DNA of 64,000 bases from contig JANPWX010000026.1 in NCBI GenBank assembly GCA_024734555.1, positions 6,656,473-6,720,472 on the forward strand, written 5' to 3'. Positions 34,574-48,300 of the stretch are shown in pieces. The notes below the pieces were generated by a model that saw nothing but the letters and a program-made list of their open reading frames with translations, searched no databases and was not told the DNA's origin. A program made the position numbers and the translations under genes. The stretch's first letter is position 1. The number at the start of each line of letters is the position of its first letter. This DNA comes from Trochalopteron elliotii. Lineage: Eukaryota; Chordata; Aves; Passeriformes; Leiothrichidae.

Positions 34574-34761
34574 GTATGTGCAGGAACTGGTTTCTCAGCT
34601 CTCTTGAAATGTGTGCTCTGCCTTTATATGGATCTTTCTCTGATGTATACCCAGCAGGACCAAAAGACAAGTTGTGAAGCAGGCAGGACACCTCCTGATC
34701 CTCATGGCAACACCTATGTTGATGCAATGTGATCAGACAGTGGCTGATGGAACCTGAGGAC
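34471..34761 (-). other. CSGALNACT1: Probable 5' leader of CSGALNACT1 first coding exon
   Basis: A good minus-strand acceptor, CATTTATCTTTCAG, ends at 34762, so this 291-bp segment is probably the untranslated part of the exon carrying the start codon, spliced to further noncoding exons upstream. It holds three upstream ATGs: 34705 (G at -3), 34573 and 34524. Their reading frames are listed separately. The exon boundary is inferred from splice-site quality only. Confidence 0.5.
34595..34705 (-). other. uORF 1 in CSGALNACT1 leader (36 codons)
   Basis: An open frame from GCCATGA (ATG at 34705, G at -3) to TGA at 34595-34597, beginning MRIRRCPACFTT. It ends before the main start. Whether it is translated is unknown. 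Confidence 0.45.
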
Positions 34762-37700
34762 CTGAAAGATAAATGACAAAGACAAGTTAGAATTTGGTCA
34801 TTCAGTCCAGACCATTTACAGTGTTCTAATTTACCTTGTTTCTCAGCTGCTCTAGCAGATCTCAAAGCTGTGAAGTGCTTGGACTAAGACCCTAAAGGTG
34901 CCAAGATCCTTATGTGGAAAATCCCATATGCATCCCTTTCATTGTTAATAACATGGCTTGGCTCATTGCCTATGGAAAACTAATCCAGGCCTCAAAGACT
35001 CCCACGCTTCAGAATTACTAGGAAGTGTCTAGTGGTGAGATGCTGAAGTGCTCAGTTCATCCAAGCATTGATGGACCTTCAGATGTTCTCAAATCTTGGA
35101 GTGTTCACTCCAGTTTCACTCAGTCCCACAGCTACTACATACATTTTAGCTTCCAGGCATGCTTTTTCCAAAATACCAGGTGACAAATACGGTCCACTTG
35201 AACAATGAAGCCTGACCTGCAGCAGAAATCTGATAACCAGAAAACTAAAAACTGTTATCAAGGCAAATTACTGAAACTATCATTGTTTGACATATCCTAC
35301 CAGATGCTTCCATAAAAACCAAACAATGAGGAAGAGGATATTTTTCAGGAACACTCAGACTGATTTTACTCAAAATCAGCAGAAGCTTTGTTGCAATTTT
35401 GAAACTGTCATCATTACACACTATTTTAACATTTCAAGACCCTCTTCTGTTTCTTATAACATTGTGAAAGGCTGTGCAAAAACGTACAGTACTACTGTGT
35501 TTCCAGTGTGTCCAGGACTATAGACCACAGAGAAGGTAGAACTGGAAATGTTATAATTTTTAATAAAACTTCAAGTATATATAGAAAAGGGAAAACAACT
35601 AGATCATTGAAGTTGAATATTGATCTAGCTATAAGCTACATTACAACAATTGTGCTAAGAACATTACCAGAGGGATTTTCAAAATCCCTTGAGATTGGCC
35701 CAAACCCATGCTGGTGCAAGGAACTTCATCATTTACTCAGCTGACGGTACACTTCTGTCAAGGCTGAGTAACATCCTAGATTACGCATTGTTAGATACAA
35801 ACACAATCAAATTAACCCCTTGATGTTCTCCCCTTGGATGCATGCATGACATCAATACACTCTTTTGACAGAGAGAGTCACAGCCCTTTTAGGCATGCAT
35901 CCTTGCTGGCACACCCTTGAGTAAAAACAGTTTGACTAAGAATAAGACTTTCAGAGTTATTTTCAGTTATTTCTAGTCTCAAATCAAAGTCTTATGTAGA
36001 ACTTTTTATAAACTGCTTTGTGGCTTCCCCCCCTCTCTGTCTTGACTGACTATTACTCCATATGCAGCAGATACACAGAGATATTTGTGATGTTTGGACT
36101 GTTATTATTTTATCAGTTTGCAGAGCTTCTGGGAAAAAACCCAACTTTGAGCAGGAATTGAGGGGGCTGGAATGAGCCATAAAAATAGTACTATATTTTT
36201 TTCATAGTAATGCTAAATTACTTTCATAGCATTTATAGGATTCTCCAGAAAATATCAGCATTTTCAAAGGAAGACTTGTTGATTTTCAAGAAAATATTCA
36301 AGCAGCAGAAGAAAAGGAGAGGACAAAGTTGGCGCCCTTACCTTTTTGATGTGATCTTCTCTTTGGAACACCTTGATCTGCTGCAGCTTCTTCTCAGCTT
36401 GCCAAAATCATTGCCTGTTTATCTCCCTTCTTATGCCTTCCCCAGAAAATGTGTGTACTATGAAAAGCACTGTCAACCTCAGAACACCTCTTCATTGCTT
36501 TCACATTTGTCAGCTGCCTACATCTTCAGTCTGTCTCTCGTGTGGTGAAAGGCTGTAGTGGGGATGCTTCCTATGGATGCACTAAAAATGTTGTCCTCCT
36601 GAAATGTAAAGGAGATTGTCAAAGCAGGGAAAATTAATCTGGGCATTTCTAACTGTACAACAGATCTGGCTGGAAAACTGTAAGAAGGTAGTGTGCAGGG
36701 AGACAGGGTCAGGAAGTGGTGAGATGTAGTACATAAAACACTGCTGTGCTTGTATGCTTCTCTTCACACAATTAGTCCATTGACTGAATTGGCAGAAGCT
36801 GAACATCAGTGAAAGGATTAGTTGTACTAACATGGTATAAACTGAAATTACATCTCAATGGCTTAGATAAACACACTATTTCATTTCTATAAGCAGCAAC
36901 AGATTTGAGTTTTGGGCAAAGAGCTCTTCAAATGTTGACCTTAGAATATATGTGTATATAGATAGCTATCTTCACTAAAATATAGTATCTCTCTCTTCAG
37001 GGTACTATCTCTTTTCTATATAGTTTTCTGGTTTGAAATCCCCCCATCAAAGATGCATCTTTATAAACATATCAGGACAGTAAATTAACAGAGCTGCTTT
37101 GTCCTTTGAAACATCATTTTCATAGTAAGGAATTGAGACCGTGGGGACTTTAACCTTCTTCACAGGGACTTTACCATCATGACTGGAGGCACCCTGACAA
37201 GACGCTTTCATTGCTTGCCCTCTAGATCTGTCTTATTAAATTGTACTGGTAGCTTCAGAGGCATTGCCTTAGAGTGACTGACATTTAAATATACAGCTGT
37301 TACTGTACTACTATCTCATGGGCAAGCTTGTGAAAGGAGTCCCAATCCAGGTCAGCGCCAAAAAAAGCAGATTATTTTAAATCAACACCAAAGGTGGTCA
37401 CAGCTAAGGCATCTCAGCTGCCCAGGCAAGTACCAGAAAGTCAGGGATGGTAACTCCTCCTAACAACCATTCTGTTGATTTCACCAGACCAACACGGTTT
37501 CACACCAACTGAAATAAAGACAAATTGAAATGTCAGGTTTTTTTCCATGAACTGACAAAAACGTCTCTGTATTTCACAGCAATCAGCTGCATCAAGTAGT
37601 ATTAGTCTCTTTGCAAAGAGAAGCTGTAACAAATATGCGGTGATTGGTCTGGTGGCTGAGGAAAAGGACATTAATTCTAAAAGAGTCTTCACTTGCAAAA

Positions 37701-40700
37701 ACATCTTCAACCTCAGTTCAACCTGTTAGCCCAGCCAGAGGTCAGCCCAGCTCACAGAGGTGCTTTTCACTTGTTTTCAAGGAACCTGGACCCAAAAAAC
37801 GCTCTAAACAGAAACAGATTCTGTCATCACACTAAGCACTCTGTAAACATTTCTGCACAGAGGAAGGCAATGCACCAAATCACAGGGAGTGGCAAAACCC
37901 AGAGTTGGTTGGTTTGAAATTTCAGATGCACCCATTACTGTTTCTCACCAACATCTGATTTTTTATTGGATTGTAGAGATGCAGGAAATTCATCTCTGCA
38001 CAGAAATGACAATGTATTTCAAGTCTGAATTTTTGACTCTCGAAAACCACACTGAGAATCTGTGCAGGAGAAAGGGACTCAAACCAAAGTATCTCTGTGT
38101 ATACATCTCCCCTCTGAGCTCCACAATTTCTGCAGTCCTCATGTTGAGGACAGAAATGAATGGCAAAAGCTCAGTCATATTTGCAGAGGCAATGATCTCT
38201 CATCACATGTGACATGACCAATGCCAGATAATTCCATGTTTTTAAGTATTTTCTGCCACAGCTTCTTATTGTAGGTATAAGTCAGACTGGCAACTCCCAT
38301 TTTAGCTCGCAAAACTTTGAAATTCCTATTATTTTCTTTTTTTTCAGTAGAGGCAGTAAGTGGCAGAAGCTGCAATTAGGTTTTGTGTAGGTGTTTGAAA
38401 CATCTTCATTGAATAGCAGCACATGTCACTGTGAGATTTCACTAGAATCATAATAATCTCTGAAATGAGCTGTGGGAAGGAGGAAACAGATGTTCCACCC
38501 AGACTTTAAGTGCCTTACAAAAATAGAGAAAGACATTCTGCAGCCACTTGTAATTTGCCTTGAACTTCTTAATTACAAGGACTGTGCATAGCACTGTAGA
38601 AAAATTAGTCTGCTTTAAATATTAAGAACAAGATCTTTCCCCTTAGCTTCTCAACAGAAATCCAAGACACTCAGCATAATAGGACATGTCACAGGGATTA
38701 AAATTTACTCTCACATAACAACTTACATACTTTATGCAAAAATTAATTGTATTTCTCCTTATGGCCAAATCATGATTTCTCAACTACTTCTCAGCCCAGT
38801 TCATCTGTCCAGGGCTGAATTAAACAAAAAGCTGAATAAAGAAAAAAGTCTGTCTGATAAACTGACTGGGTGCCCCTTCTTAAACTTCTTGTATTGTCTC
38901 CTATTAAAAATTCCACTGTTCCCTCTTGGGTTGACACACACTGCAAACAAACCACTCAAAGTCTTAACATCTGGTTTCCAATCTTGAATCCAAATAAAGG
39001 ATTAGTAAGAAATAGTATCCAGAATGAAAATGCTAAATGTTAATAGTTGAAGACAGTAGAAAACTTACTGTAAAACTCTTCATTTCCTAATCTTTGATTC
39101 CAGAGTCACCTTCAACAGAAAATCTTACTTACATTGTCACATGTTCTCTCGTAAATTCTTAATATCTAACCCTGCCCACAGAAGGACAATTACATATTCC
39201 CCTCTGTAAATAACAATTACAGTCTGATCATCTTGCAAATAGGTTACAACAACTGTTAGAAGCTGACTTCAAAAGAAGAAACCCTCAAAACTTTAACAGT
39301 TCTGGAAATACTATATTTTCCTCTTGTAAGAGAACTGAGAAGTGGCTGCTTCATTGAAGAAGCAGCTTACATTCCAGATATTGCTATAGGTTTCTCATTC
39401 TGGAAACTATAAAACCAGTGCAGAAGTCCTAACTTTTGCCTTTGTCAGTATCTGGACCCCATTTCTGCTAATTGGGCTCCTCTTATCAGGGTAAAGCAGT
39501 AACTTTATCTGCCACGCCACTTTAGCTGAATTCTGAAGTCCATGTGTACTTGTGTTAGACCATCCAGTTACATGTAGTCTCACTGTTTATGAAGGCAACT
39601 TTCCCAAAGACAGTACAGAAACAGAAATGAAGAGTACTCTGAAAGCCTTCTGCTGTCATATGCAGTAAACATGCCAGAGTTGTTTCAACCTTTACAGTAG
39701 CCATTGTCACTGTTACAGTAGACATCCAGTAATTATTATTTCTTGTATAGTATCATTACTTCTGCTTTAAATAAAGCACTCAAAAGGAGTATTGAGGTCC
39801 CTTTGTTCTCCCAGTGCATACCTATTCTCTGTGGGGGTGTTTATCAATGGGCATACACACATAAGAGTGAAAGCACAATTGTTTTCCTTTCTCCACTGTT
39901 AAATCAAACTAGTTTTTAAGTAAAAAAACCCCACAGAGCTTAAACAGTAATTAAGTTCTAACTACATCTGCAAAGAACCAGTGTAACACCTAAAATTATC
40001 TCCATGCACCAATAATATTGGTTTTCTCTGACAAAAAACCCATTACTTCAAGTTACTTCAACAACACTCCAAAAACTGCTTTCTCTGCCCAAGAACAATG
40101 TTATCTGTGTAAGACTTGGCAGTTTTCCAGAGATCAATAACCAGCCATTGCAAGAATCTTTATCAGGAATGCTATTTTTTGTATGAGGTACTCAGCTTTC
40201 CACTTCACAACCAAAACACATCACCTTTCTCTGCTAAACATACTGATCTATAGATGTGTAAACTGCACATCCTCAATGCAACTGTTAGCTGGGGGTACTA
40301 TACGGCACTTCCAAAAGCCTTCACAGGACTTTCCTGTGAACTTCCACCACTCTGTCCCCCTCCAGTAAGGATGTGACAGATCCATGCCTTGTCAGGTTCC
40401 AAAGAGAAAATGCAGAGAAAAGATGACACTGCACTGCTGCTGCAGAGATGCTGTGACTCACAAAGACCATCCCCATGCTACTGCAAGAAAGAAATTACAA
40501 GGCTTTTCTCTAAAGGTCCATTTCTCATTACCAGGCTCTGGCCTGGAGTTTTAGGAATTCAGTTGCTCCAAAAATATTTTGAACTTTGCCAAAATGGAGA
40601 CGAAAAATATGCATTTGAGTGGAGCTGGAATTAAGCCTGGTCTTTTAAGAGCAAATTAGCAAACCATCATAGTTTCCAGAACTAAAAATTGATGGTAGTG

Positions 40701-43700
40701 CTAGACAGCTGAGATGTCCAACTTAGCTGGAAGATCAGCATCTTCTGAACATGACTGCCACTTAAATTCCATTTAGGTGAGTACCATCTCTGTTTTGTAG
40801 ATGTGTAAAAGAGGAGCATTCTTCCCCCATCACATGATGCTGCAAGAGCCCTGTACAACATCTATTATAGCAGCATGGTGAGTAGTTTCTTTTTGCAGGA
40901 AATTAGCTAACAAAACAAGGACAAGCTACAGCCAGAGAACAGTCGAATAACGCTACTCTAATTTACTCCATTTTAAAATCTAATTCAACAATTTCTCTGC
41001 ATGTAGAGAGCTTCCAGATAGACTAACTCAGCTTTAACCTAACACCAGTCTATACCAGCTTCTGAAATACCTCAGAATCAGAGTAATAAGGATAAAACAC
41101 AAAATCTTTAGTATTTCCTGATTAAAACAAATAATGGGATAAATTTTGCTTATTCATTTGATTTTGGACTTGGGAAAAAATGCTGTTATTTCACCTTGAA
41201 ATGTTTACATGTGAACCCTCAGTGATTTACACGAGCAAAAGAAAACTGACTGCCACCACAGGAATGAACTGTCATTCCTTTTAAGAATGAACATGACCAC
41301 AGCTTTATGAAAGCAACTCAAGCCAGCAGCAGCAAGGCCTGTAAAATTGAAGTGATCTACACCTATGTTGGGACACTTTGTGAATGCTTGTTGGTTTAGA
41401 CACATCTCTTCATGATTGTTACATTTTCTTGTAAAAAGTTCATATTAATTTCACTTTATGCAAGGAACCCCAAGGATTCTGCCAGTACATCCCACACTAC
41501 CATAGCCAGACTTCCAATGAAATCTGAAGCCCAGTGTATGCACACCTGTGATGTAGGTCATGAATCAGGGAAGGTTTAGCACATACCTAATTAAGCAAGA
41601 GCATCATTTATCCATTGATAAAAATGCATGGGTAGGTAGTGCTCAGAAACAGGAAAGTCTAGCTAGGCTGAGCTGCAGGGTAGAAAGCAGTTTGTGCCTT
41701 TTCCAGTATTTAACAAGGACTTCTTCAGTCAAGGCTATAGAACCTCTCATATATTTAGCTGCCAGACCAGCCCTTCAGCTACAAGTGCACAGTGCAGTGA
41801 AAGCCCCCTGACTTGAGAAAGTCTGTGAGGTGATAAAGTATAGTAACAGTGACTAGAGGTATCTGTCCTAGCAAGGTCCCTGTAAGGTTGCAATAGAGTT
41901 TTAAGACATCTGAACAATAGAGCCTGACCTGGAGATTGTCTTCCTCTCCTTGCCAGAAATCCCTGGTACAGCTAGAATGCTCTGTATAAAGCTACATGTG
42001 GACTTGAACTTCATTAACTCCAGCAGAGTTGGCAGGGGAAGAGGTTTCCTTCCTCCTGAGTCCAGCATGTGGGAATTCAGATGAGACATCTGGTTCCCAC
42101 AAGTCTAATGTTATATTCTTATGGTAATGCAGAGCCCTAAATTTTGAGCTCCTCATACATGAAATGAAATTTTCTAGGTAGTGTGGTATCGATACACAGC
42201 TTCAAATAAAATAATTAAGAGCAAAGGAGACAACAGAGAAAAACATTTTGATAGTCAAGGTGTTAAGGATTTGGTAGGTTATCTAGGCTGAGCAAAAATT
42301 AGTAGGATAGGGACTAACTTTGCTGACCAAGATTACTTTTTATGTGTGGTTTGCATTACAGAAGAAAATCAAGTTTCAGGCTACAAACTAATAATCATGA
42401 AGCCAGAAAACAACTGCAACCTGGTTCAGTATTAGAGAAGCTACCCAGGCTGCACACAGAGCACCAATACATGCAGCATTAACAGCTCTCACAGCTCATG
42501 TACTAACCCCCAAGCTCCACTGATCTGCATTTCCCTGTCAGTCTGGTCTGTACTGATCGACAGGAAGAGACCAGGCCCCTGATTCAGCCCCCATTTCCTT
42601 CCTCCCCCAGGTTGGTGCATACTCGGAAACAACATGCCACAAGGTCTCGTTTAGTTCATCACCACTGTTTTGATATGTGGTTTTGGTCAAAGACCCAGCA
42701 TTTCCTTGAGATACCAAGAAACCATCTCCTAGCAATTCTCTGAAAAGCTCAAGCTCTTTCGGTTATTTCAGTAAAACAGTTTTTCTCTTTCTAGGAAAAG
42801 TTTCCTAATATCTTTTTCATTTTTTTATTTGGGACTCACATAATAATTGAATCTCACTGACTTCACCTTCATCATTAAACTAGCTAATTCTTTACTATGG
42901 GAACTTGAAAGGATAAATCACAGCAAAGCCTCTGCAGAGAAGGTCTAGGCAGAGATGAAAAGAAAGGAAGGCTTTTTAATATTTAATATTATACAGTCTT
43001 CTATCCACTTGACCATGAAATTCTTCTTCCAAAAAGAAATTTAAAAACCCAAACCTGAGGACAACCAAAAATTAAAGAACTACCTTGCAAAACACAGCTA
43101 TCTACAAACCTTCATTCAGGTCAATTGATTTCAACAGAATGAAGATGTTCATCATTGTATGATTTTTAATCACTTACATAGATTTATTTTTAAATAAAAT
43201 ATTTCAAGAGGCTGAAAATACCTACTTTGTTTTAACTTAACAAATTGCAGTGCTTCAAATTTTCACCTCCTGTCAGATTTTGTATCTTTGAAGGTGTCAA
43301 AATGCACACAGATCCACAGAAAACTGCTTTTTGGTCAAATGGCTATAAGAAAAAATATTCTTTTAATTTTATGAAAAATGTCATCACATTTCTATATCCT
43401 TTTGTTACGTAAACCAAGCCACATTTTCAAGTGTTAACGAGACATCCCCTCACAGTTATTTTGGTTAAGTTTTCATCTCTTTGATCTCAAATCACATTGA
43501 AAATGGAATCTATCTTTCAATTTCTTTATAAGATACCTTAATTCAAACAAGAAGTCTGATATTCTATTTTTCAGCTCTCTGAGATACCAAATTACATCCA
43601 TAAACATAGTTTCTCATTGGTCCTATTGACTCAGTTGGTATCTGGGTTTCCTTCATTGACACTATTGGCATCTGGGATTAAAACTGTAGTTTATTAGGGA

Positions 43701-44139
43701 GATTTTAACTGCAGTTATTGCATATTGTCAATAGCTCTTAAACATAGTCATTCAGTTAGAAATACATTAAATGTTAACAGTTCACACAAGAGGCATCCTG
43801 GTTCTCTAACACAGAGCTGATTGATTACATAAGTAAAGCCAGTTTCCATTACCAGCAAAAGCTATCCTTTTTTCCTCTTTTGTTAAACAGGGGAAATACA
43901 CCCTGTAGTCAGCTCAGCATTTCCTGAAAAGCTCCAAAGAGCCTATCCCTTGAAAGGACTTCAGGCTTCAATCAGACGCAAAACTATTTCATGTGAAGTA
44001 ATGAAATAATGTATACAATATGATCTTACTCTGTAGCATTTTTCCTCATTGTACCACAAAAGTATCTGACTTGGTTTGATGTAACTTTGTATCAAAGTTG
44101 ATGCAAACAGGTTTTTTTAAAGCTTTGGGTTTGTGGTGG

Positions 44140-44151
44140 TTTTTTTTTTTT

Positions 44152-44185
<34 letters not shown>

Positions 44186-44204
44186 GTTTGTTTGGTTTTT
44201 TTTC
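44140..44204. repeat. Poly(T) tract with interspersed GG
   Basis: A near-continuous T tract whose longest pure run, 44154-44184, is 31 T. It is followed by GGTTTG units. In minus-strand orientation it is poly(A), as left by retroposition or microsatellite growth. No recognisable retrocopy lies next to it. Confidence 0.85.
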
Positions 44205-45290
44205 TGCTTATCCTTGTTTCTTAGGTGCAACGTTTTTCAGAAAACAGGAATAGGGAAAATAGTGTAATCTCATAGCCTACCAGAATACTTAAAGCAAACA
44301 AATTACCTCATGAGATGAAGCTTCATGCTACTGAGTCTTTGTTTCTCTCCACATGGAAACATGTCTGCAAATGACAGCATTATTTTTATTCTAACAAAAA
44401 TTGGCTAGGATGTGTGCTGGCACAGCTATGTAAGCTAATGAAACAAAGAACAAATTGCTGCTGTGCCTTTACAGTTTTCTCCCTTTCCCTCCTTTTAACC
44501 CAGTTCTCTGTGGAATATTAAAATCATACCATTTTCAACACCAACTCATGGCAGCTTAACTCAGTTTAGCTCCTTACATCTCTACTACTTTCCTTCTGCG
44601 TGTTGTTCTATTATAATGGAACAAGTGTTCAACAAGGGCTGTTAGAAACAGCAGTGAAATGTCTCACTACGAACAGTCCATTAATCCCTAAAGGAAAAAT
44701 CGTTTCTCCTATATATGTAAAAGCAACTCCAGTTAAAATAACAGGCAGAGTTTTCCAGGACTGGCATCTTAAGGACAAACATCAAGAGAATTTAACAGCC
44801 TTTTGTCTAAAAGAGGAAGGAAGGTAACTGTTGGTGGAGCATGTTAGTTGGAAAACAGCAGCTGAAAGTTCCTACAGGAAAGAATGAAATATGAGCAAAT
44901 GGTGTCAGCATGTGGATGTGGATCACGTGATAAAAAACAAGTCAGACCTGGTTTAAACAAAACTCACAAAACTCCCTCACACAGAGGGAGAATTTTTAAG
45001 CACTAGATTAGTGCATGCACAGGGGATTTGGGTGATTTAATTCTCTCCTGTGGCATGTACCCTTGACAACAAACTTTGCTTTGAAAGCATGACAAAAACT
45101 CAGTGAAGCTGAAGAAGCTGTGGGAAATCCCTATGTTCTTAAAGGAAAATATAGATAAGAAAAACTGCCTGATAGAACAGATGATATCAGCCATCTATGT
45201 AATGGTTTACATTGCATCTTGTAGAGGATAACCAAGTGCTTTGGAAGGTGAAAAAAGACCTTGTATAGCAAAGAAATATTATTAATGTTT

Positions 45291-45368
45291 GTGATTTTGA
45301 TAATCAATCTAGTCCCTAAGCATAAATCTGTGATTTCAATGATCAATTTATTCCCTAAGCATAAGCAT
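45291..45368. repeat. 39-bp tandem duplication, two copies
   Basis: Units 45291-45329 and 45330-45368 both begin GTGATTT and share the block CCCTAAGCATAA. They differ at about 8 of 39 positions. Because the unit is 13 codons long, a minus-strand frame shows a repeated CLG..LII.IT peptide, but that frame has no other sign of being coding. Confidence 0.8.
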
Positions 45369-48300
45369 TTGTATTTTGTACCAGATACGCACAAGCAACA
45401 ATTCTTCTGTTTGGGAAATGTTACTTTCCTTCATTACTCCTCTGGATTTTTACCATGATTTTGACTTCCACTGCTTCAAAACTGGTATTTTTTCATCTCC
45501 TTGTCAGAGAAGCTCATGCTACTACATGTTTAGGTACTGCTTTTAGCTACTTCTGAAAGAGGACAACCAATTTCAGTAGCTACTCTTCTTGATCAGTACT
45601 TCACCTTATTCTATTAAGTTGCAGTCAAAAAGGATGAAGAAAAGTATATTATATGTAAATAACTGGAAAGTTCAAAGAACATGATTGTCTTACAGACAGT
45701 CATAGGCAGAACTCTTCCTTGTTTACTGTAAGAAACATGCATGCTGAGAGATCTCATTTATTACATTACCTAAGGTGAGGCTCCTGCACTTACTTCCTGA
45801 ATTGTCTCCTGGACTCCATCTACCCACATTCCTGATGGGAGCCCAGGGAATTTACCTGGCTAATTTAACCACCTTGTCTGTCAGTTGTCTATGGGTGGCT
45901 GGGGCAATTGCTCCCCCAGACCACCTGGTCCACATGATTATTTCACTGAGGAGCCATCATCACACTATGCCAATTAACTTATTTTACACAATTACAGTGT
46001 GTTAATTACTGCAGAAAACCACAACTCAACTAAGGTAATATGCCAGGGAATGGAAACCCTCCTTATAGCTTTTACACACTGACTTTCTCCCTGTAAGACT
46101 AATCCAGTGTCCTACTGTTTATTTGTTTTAGTTCTAACTTCAGTTACTTTTACAGTATTACAAGACATCAGCCAATCTGTACCGTGCAATAGTTCAGTGT
46201 ATCTCCAGCATGTCCAACACACCCAAGATGCACTCAGCACAAAAGGTAAAGAATATAATGAAAATCAGATGTTCTTGTCTTCCCCTTTGGTTTTATACAC
46301 CTACTTCTGCTCTATTTCAGATATTCTACCTCAAAAGGTACAGTTGACTCAAAATATAAAAAGATGCAAGAACCAGGCACCAGTCTGAGTTAACAAGCTG
46401 GTTGCCAGCTGAGTCGTCATGCACACATCCATTATTACAAGTCTAAAAATAGCAAGCCTTTGAGAAGCTCTTAGAACAGCAAAATGTGGCATGTCAATAT
46501 AAAAGTAATTTGTGGATGAAAGATGGTAAGAAGCTATTTCAAACAGATTGTTAAAGAAATAAAGCAATTTAATCCCAACTTCCAGAGGCAAATATTGCCG
46601 TCATTATCAGCGATGTTAGGGCCAACTGCTCTACGTGGGGTCTTGCTGCATTCCCTTCAGAATGTCCAGGCTCCCAGGCAGTGAGGTCTACTCCAGATGA
46701 AAGCTACACAACTTCCTATCACTCTTTGAACACTCTCTAGGGTTTTTTCCTACCCATTTTCTATCTCCCCACAGCAAACCTTTCCCGAACAATTGAGTTC
46801 CTTGCTGATCAACATTTTGCACAGTGAAAGTCAGGTCCAGTTGGGCCCCAATGAATCTGTTATGACAGCAAGGCATCAAATACCAGATGGTGGCCCATAA
46901 CTCCTTCTTTCTCCCTAACAGATGTGCAAGGCCACTTCAGAGGCCCTGGCAGAACCAACCTGGCTGATCAACTGAAATGACGCATTAGTGCTGGCAATCA
47001 TCCTGGAAACCTAAATATGGTACAAACTATGACTCCAGCCCAGAGGAAAAAGGGTAAGAAAATAGTAAATACCTTGAAATTAGAACTCTGTAATCTCATC
47101 TAGACTTTAAAATCAGAAGTCTAAAATGAAATGCTGTGCACATATTGCAACTACACAGTGAGGTTCCTCATTTGCTGGCAGATCTGGAATTTCACACGAG
47201 TCTGTCACTCAGGAGCACTAGGAGGAATTTGAGGAGCAAATGTGAGGTAAATACCCCTGCCATGATCTCACAGCATCATTTTACACTTCCTTCATTTAAG
47301 AAGGGCACACACTTAAGATGAATATTTTGATTTGTGCACCATTTTCTGGATGGAGGCTCTACACACTCCTTCTGGAATTCCAGAAGAGATGCCCCATGAA
47401 ATTTACTCCCTCCAAGCCCATTCTCCTATATGAGCAGAAAACTGCAGTTTAAGGAGTGCAGCTACACACAAAATCCCCAGGCTGCAGTTATAGGATGGGC
47501 CTTCCATATCCATTACCACAGGCAGAAAAGGATTCTCAGCCTGAAGAGACAAAAGAGGAGCAGCTGAGAAGTGGCTTCCTCAGATACTGAATTGCATGTG
47601 GAAGGCCCTCTAGATATGGGTCCCTGGTGTCCAGCCAAAACTAAAGACAACTTGCTGTCATGGGTAGGAAGACTTTCTTTTAGGCAGCCTCCTTTTCCAG
47701 AGTAGCTCAGTCTAAGAGACTTTTTCTGAGTACACACTACACTAGAGGATCAGGGAAGAGAGCATTTGTTAGCAGCACATTTTATGGCCTGCAAAGAAAT
47801 AAAGCTCAACTGCTCATGCTCCAAACCACTGGCAAAACACAGCCATCCCTCAGCTCAGACCAACACTTCAGCACAACACGGCAAGATGCAGGCTATACTC
47901 ATTAGACAGGTCAGTTTTCAGGCATGATCCACTTCAGTCTGCAAAACTGACCAGAAAAAAAATCACAAAATGATAAGAAAACGCTTCCACCACACCTGCA
48001 GAAGACAGCCCAGTACAGTTTAAATACTTTCTACACCAGAAGTGCCTGATTTTGAAGACCCTGGCATGGCCATTTCCTGGTGTAATAAACACCTGATAAA
48101 TCTCAGCTGGAAACACTGCATCCATCCCTGGGAACACTGAGAAGGCTTTCTAAAGGACACACTGCTTTTTTCACCCGGGGAGCAATGAGGTATCTAGATA
48201 AGGTTTCTCACACAACTAAAACAGTGCACAGACTACTTGAAAGGAGATGCTAAAAGGAGATGGTTCACTGTGAAAGTAGAACTCAGCTTTGCATTTCATT

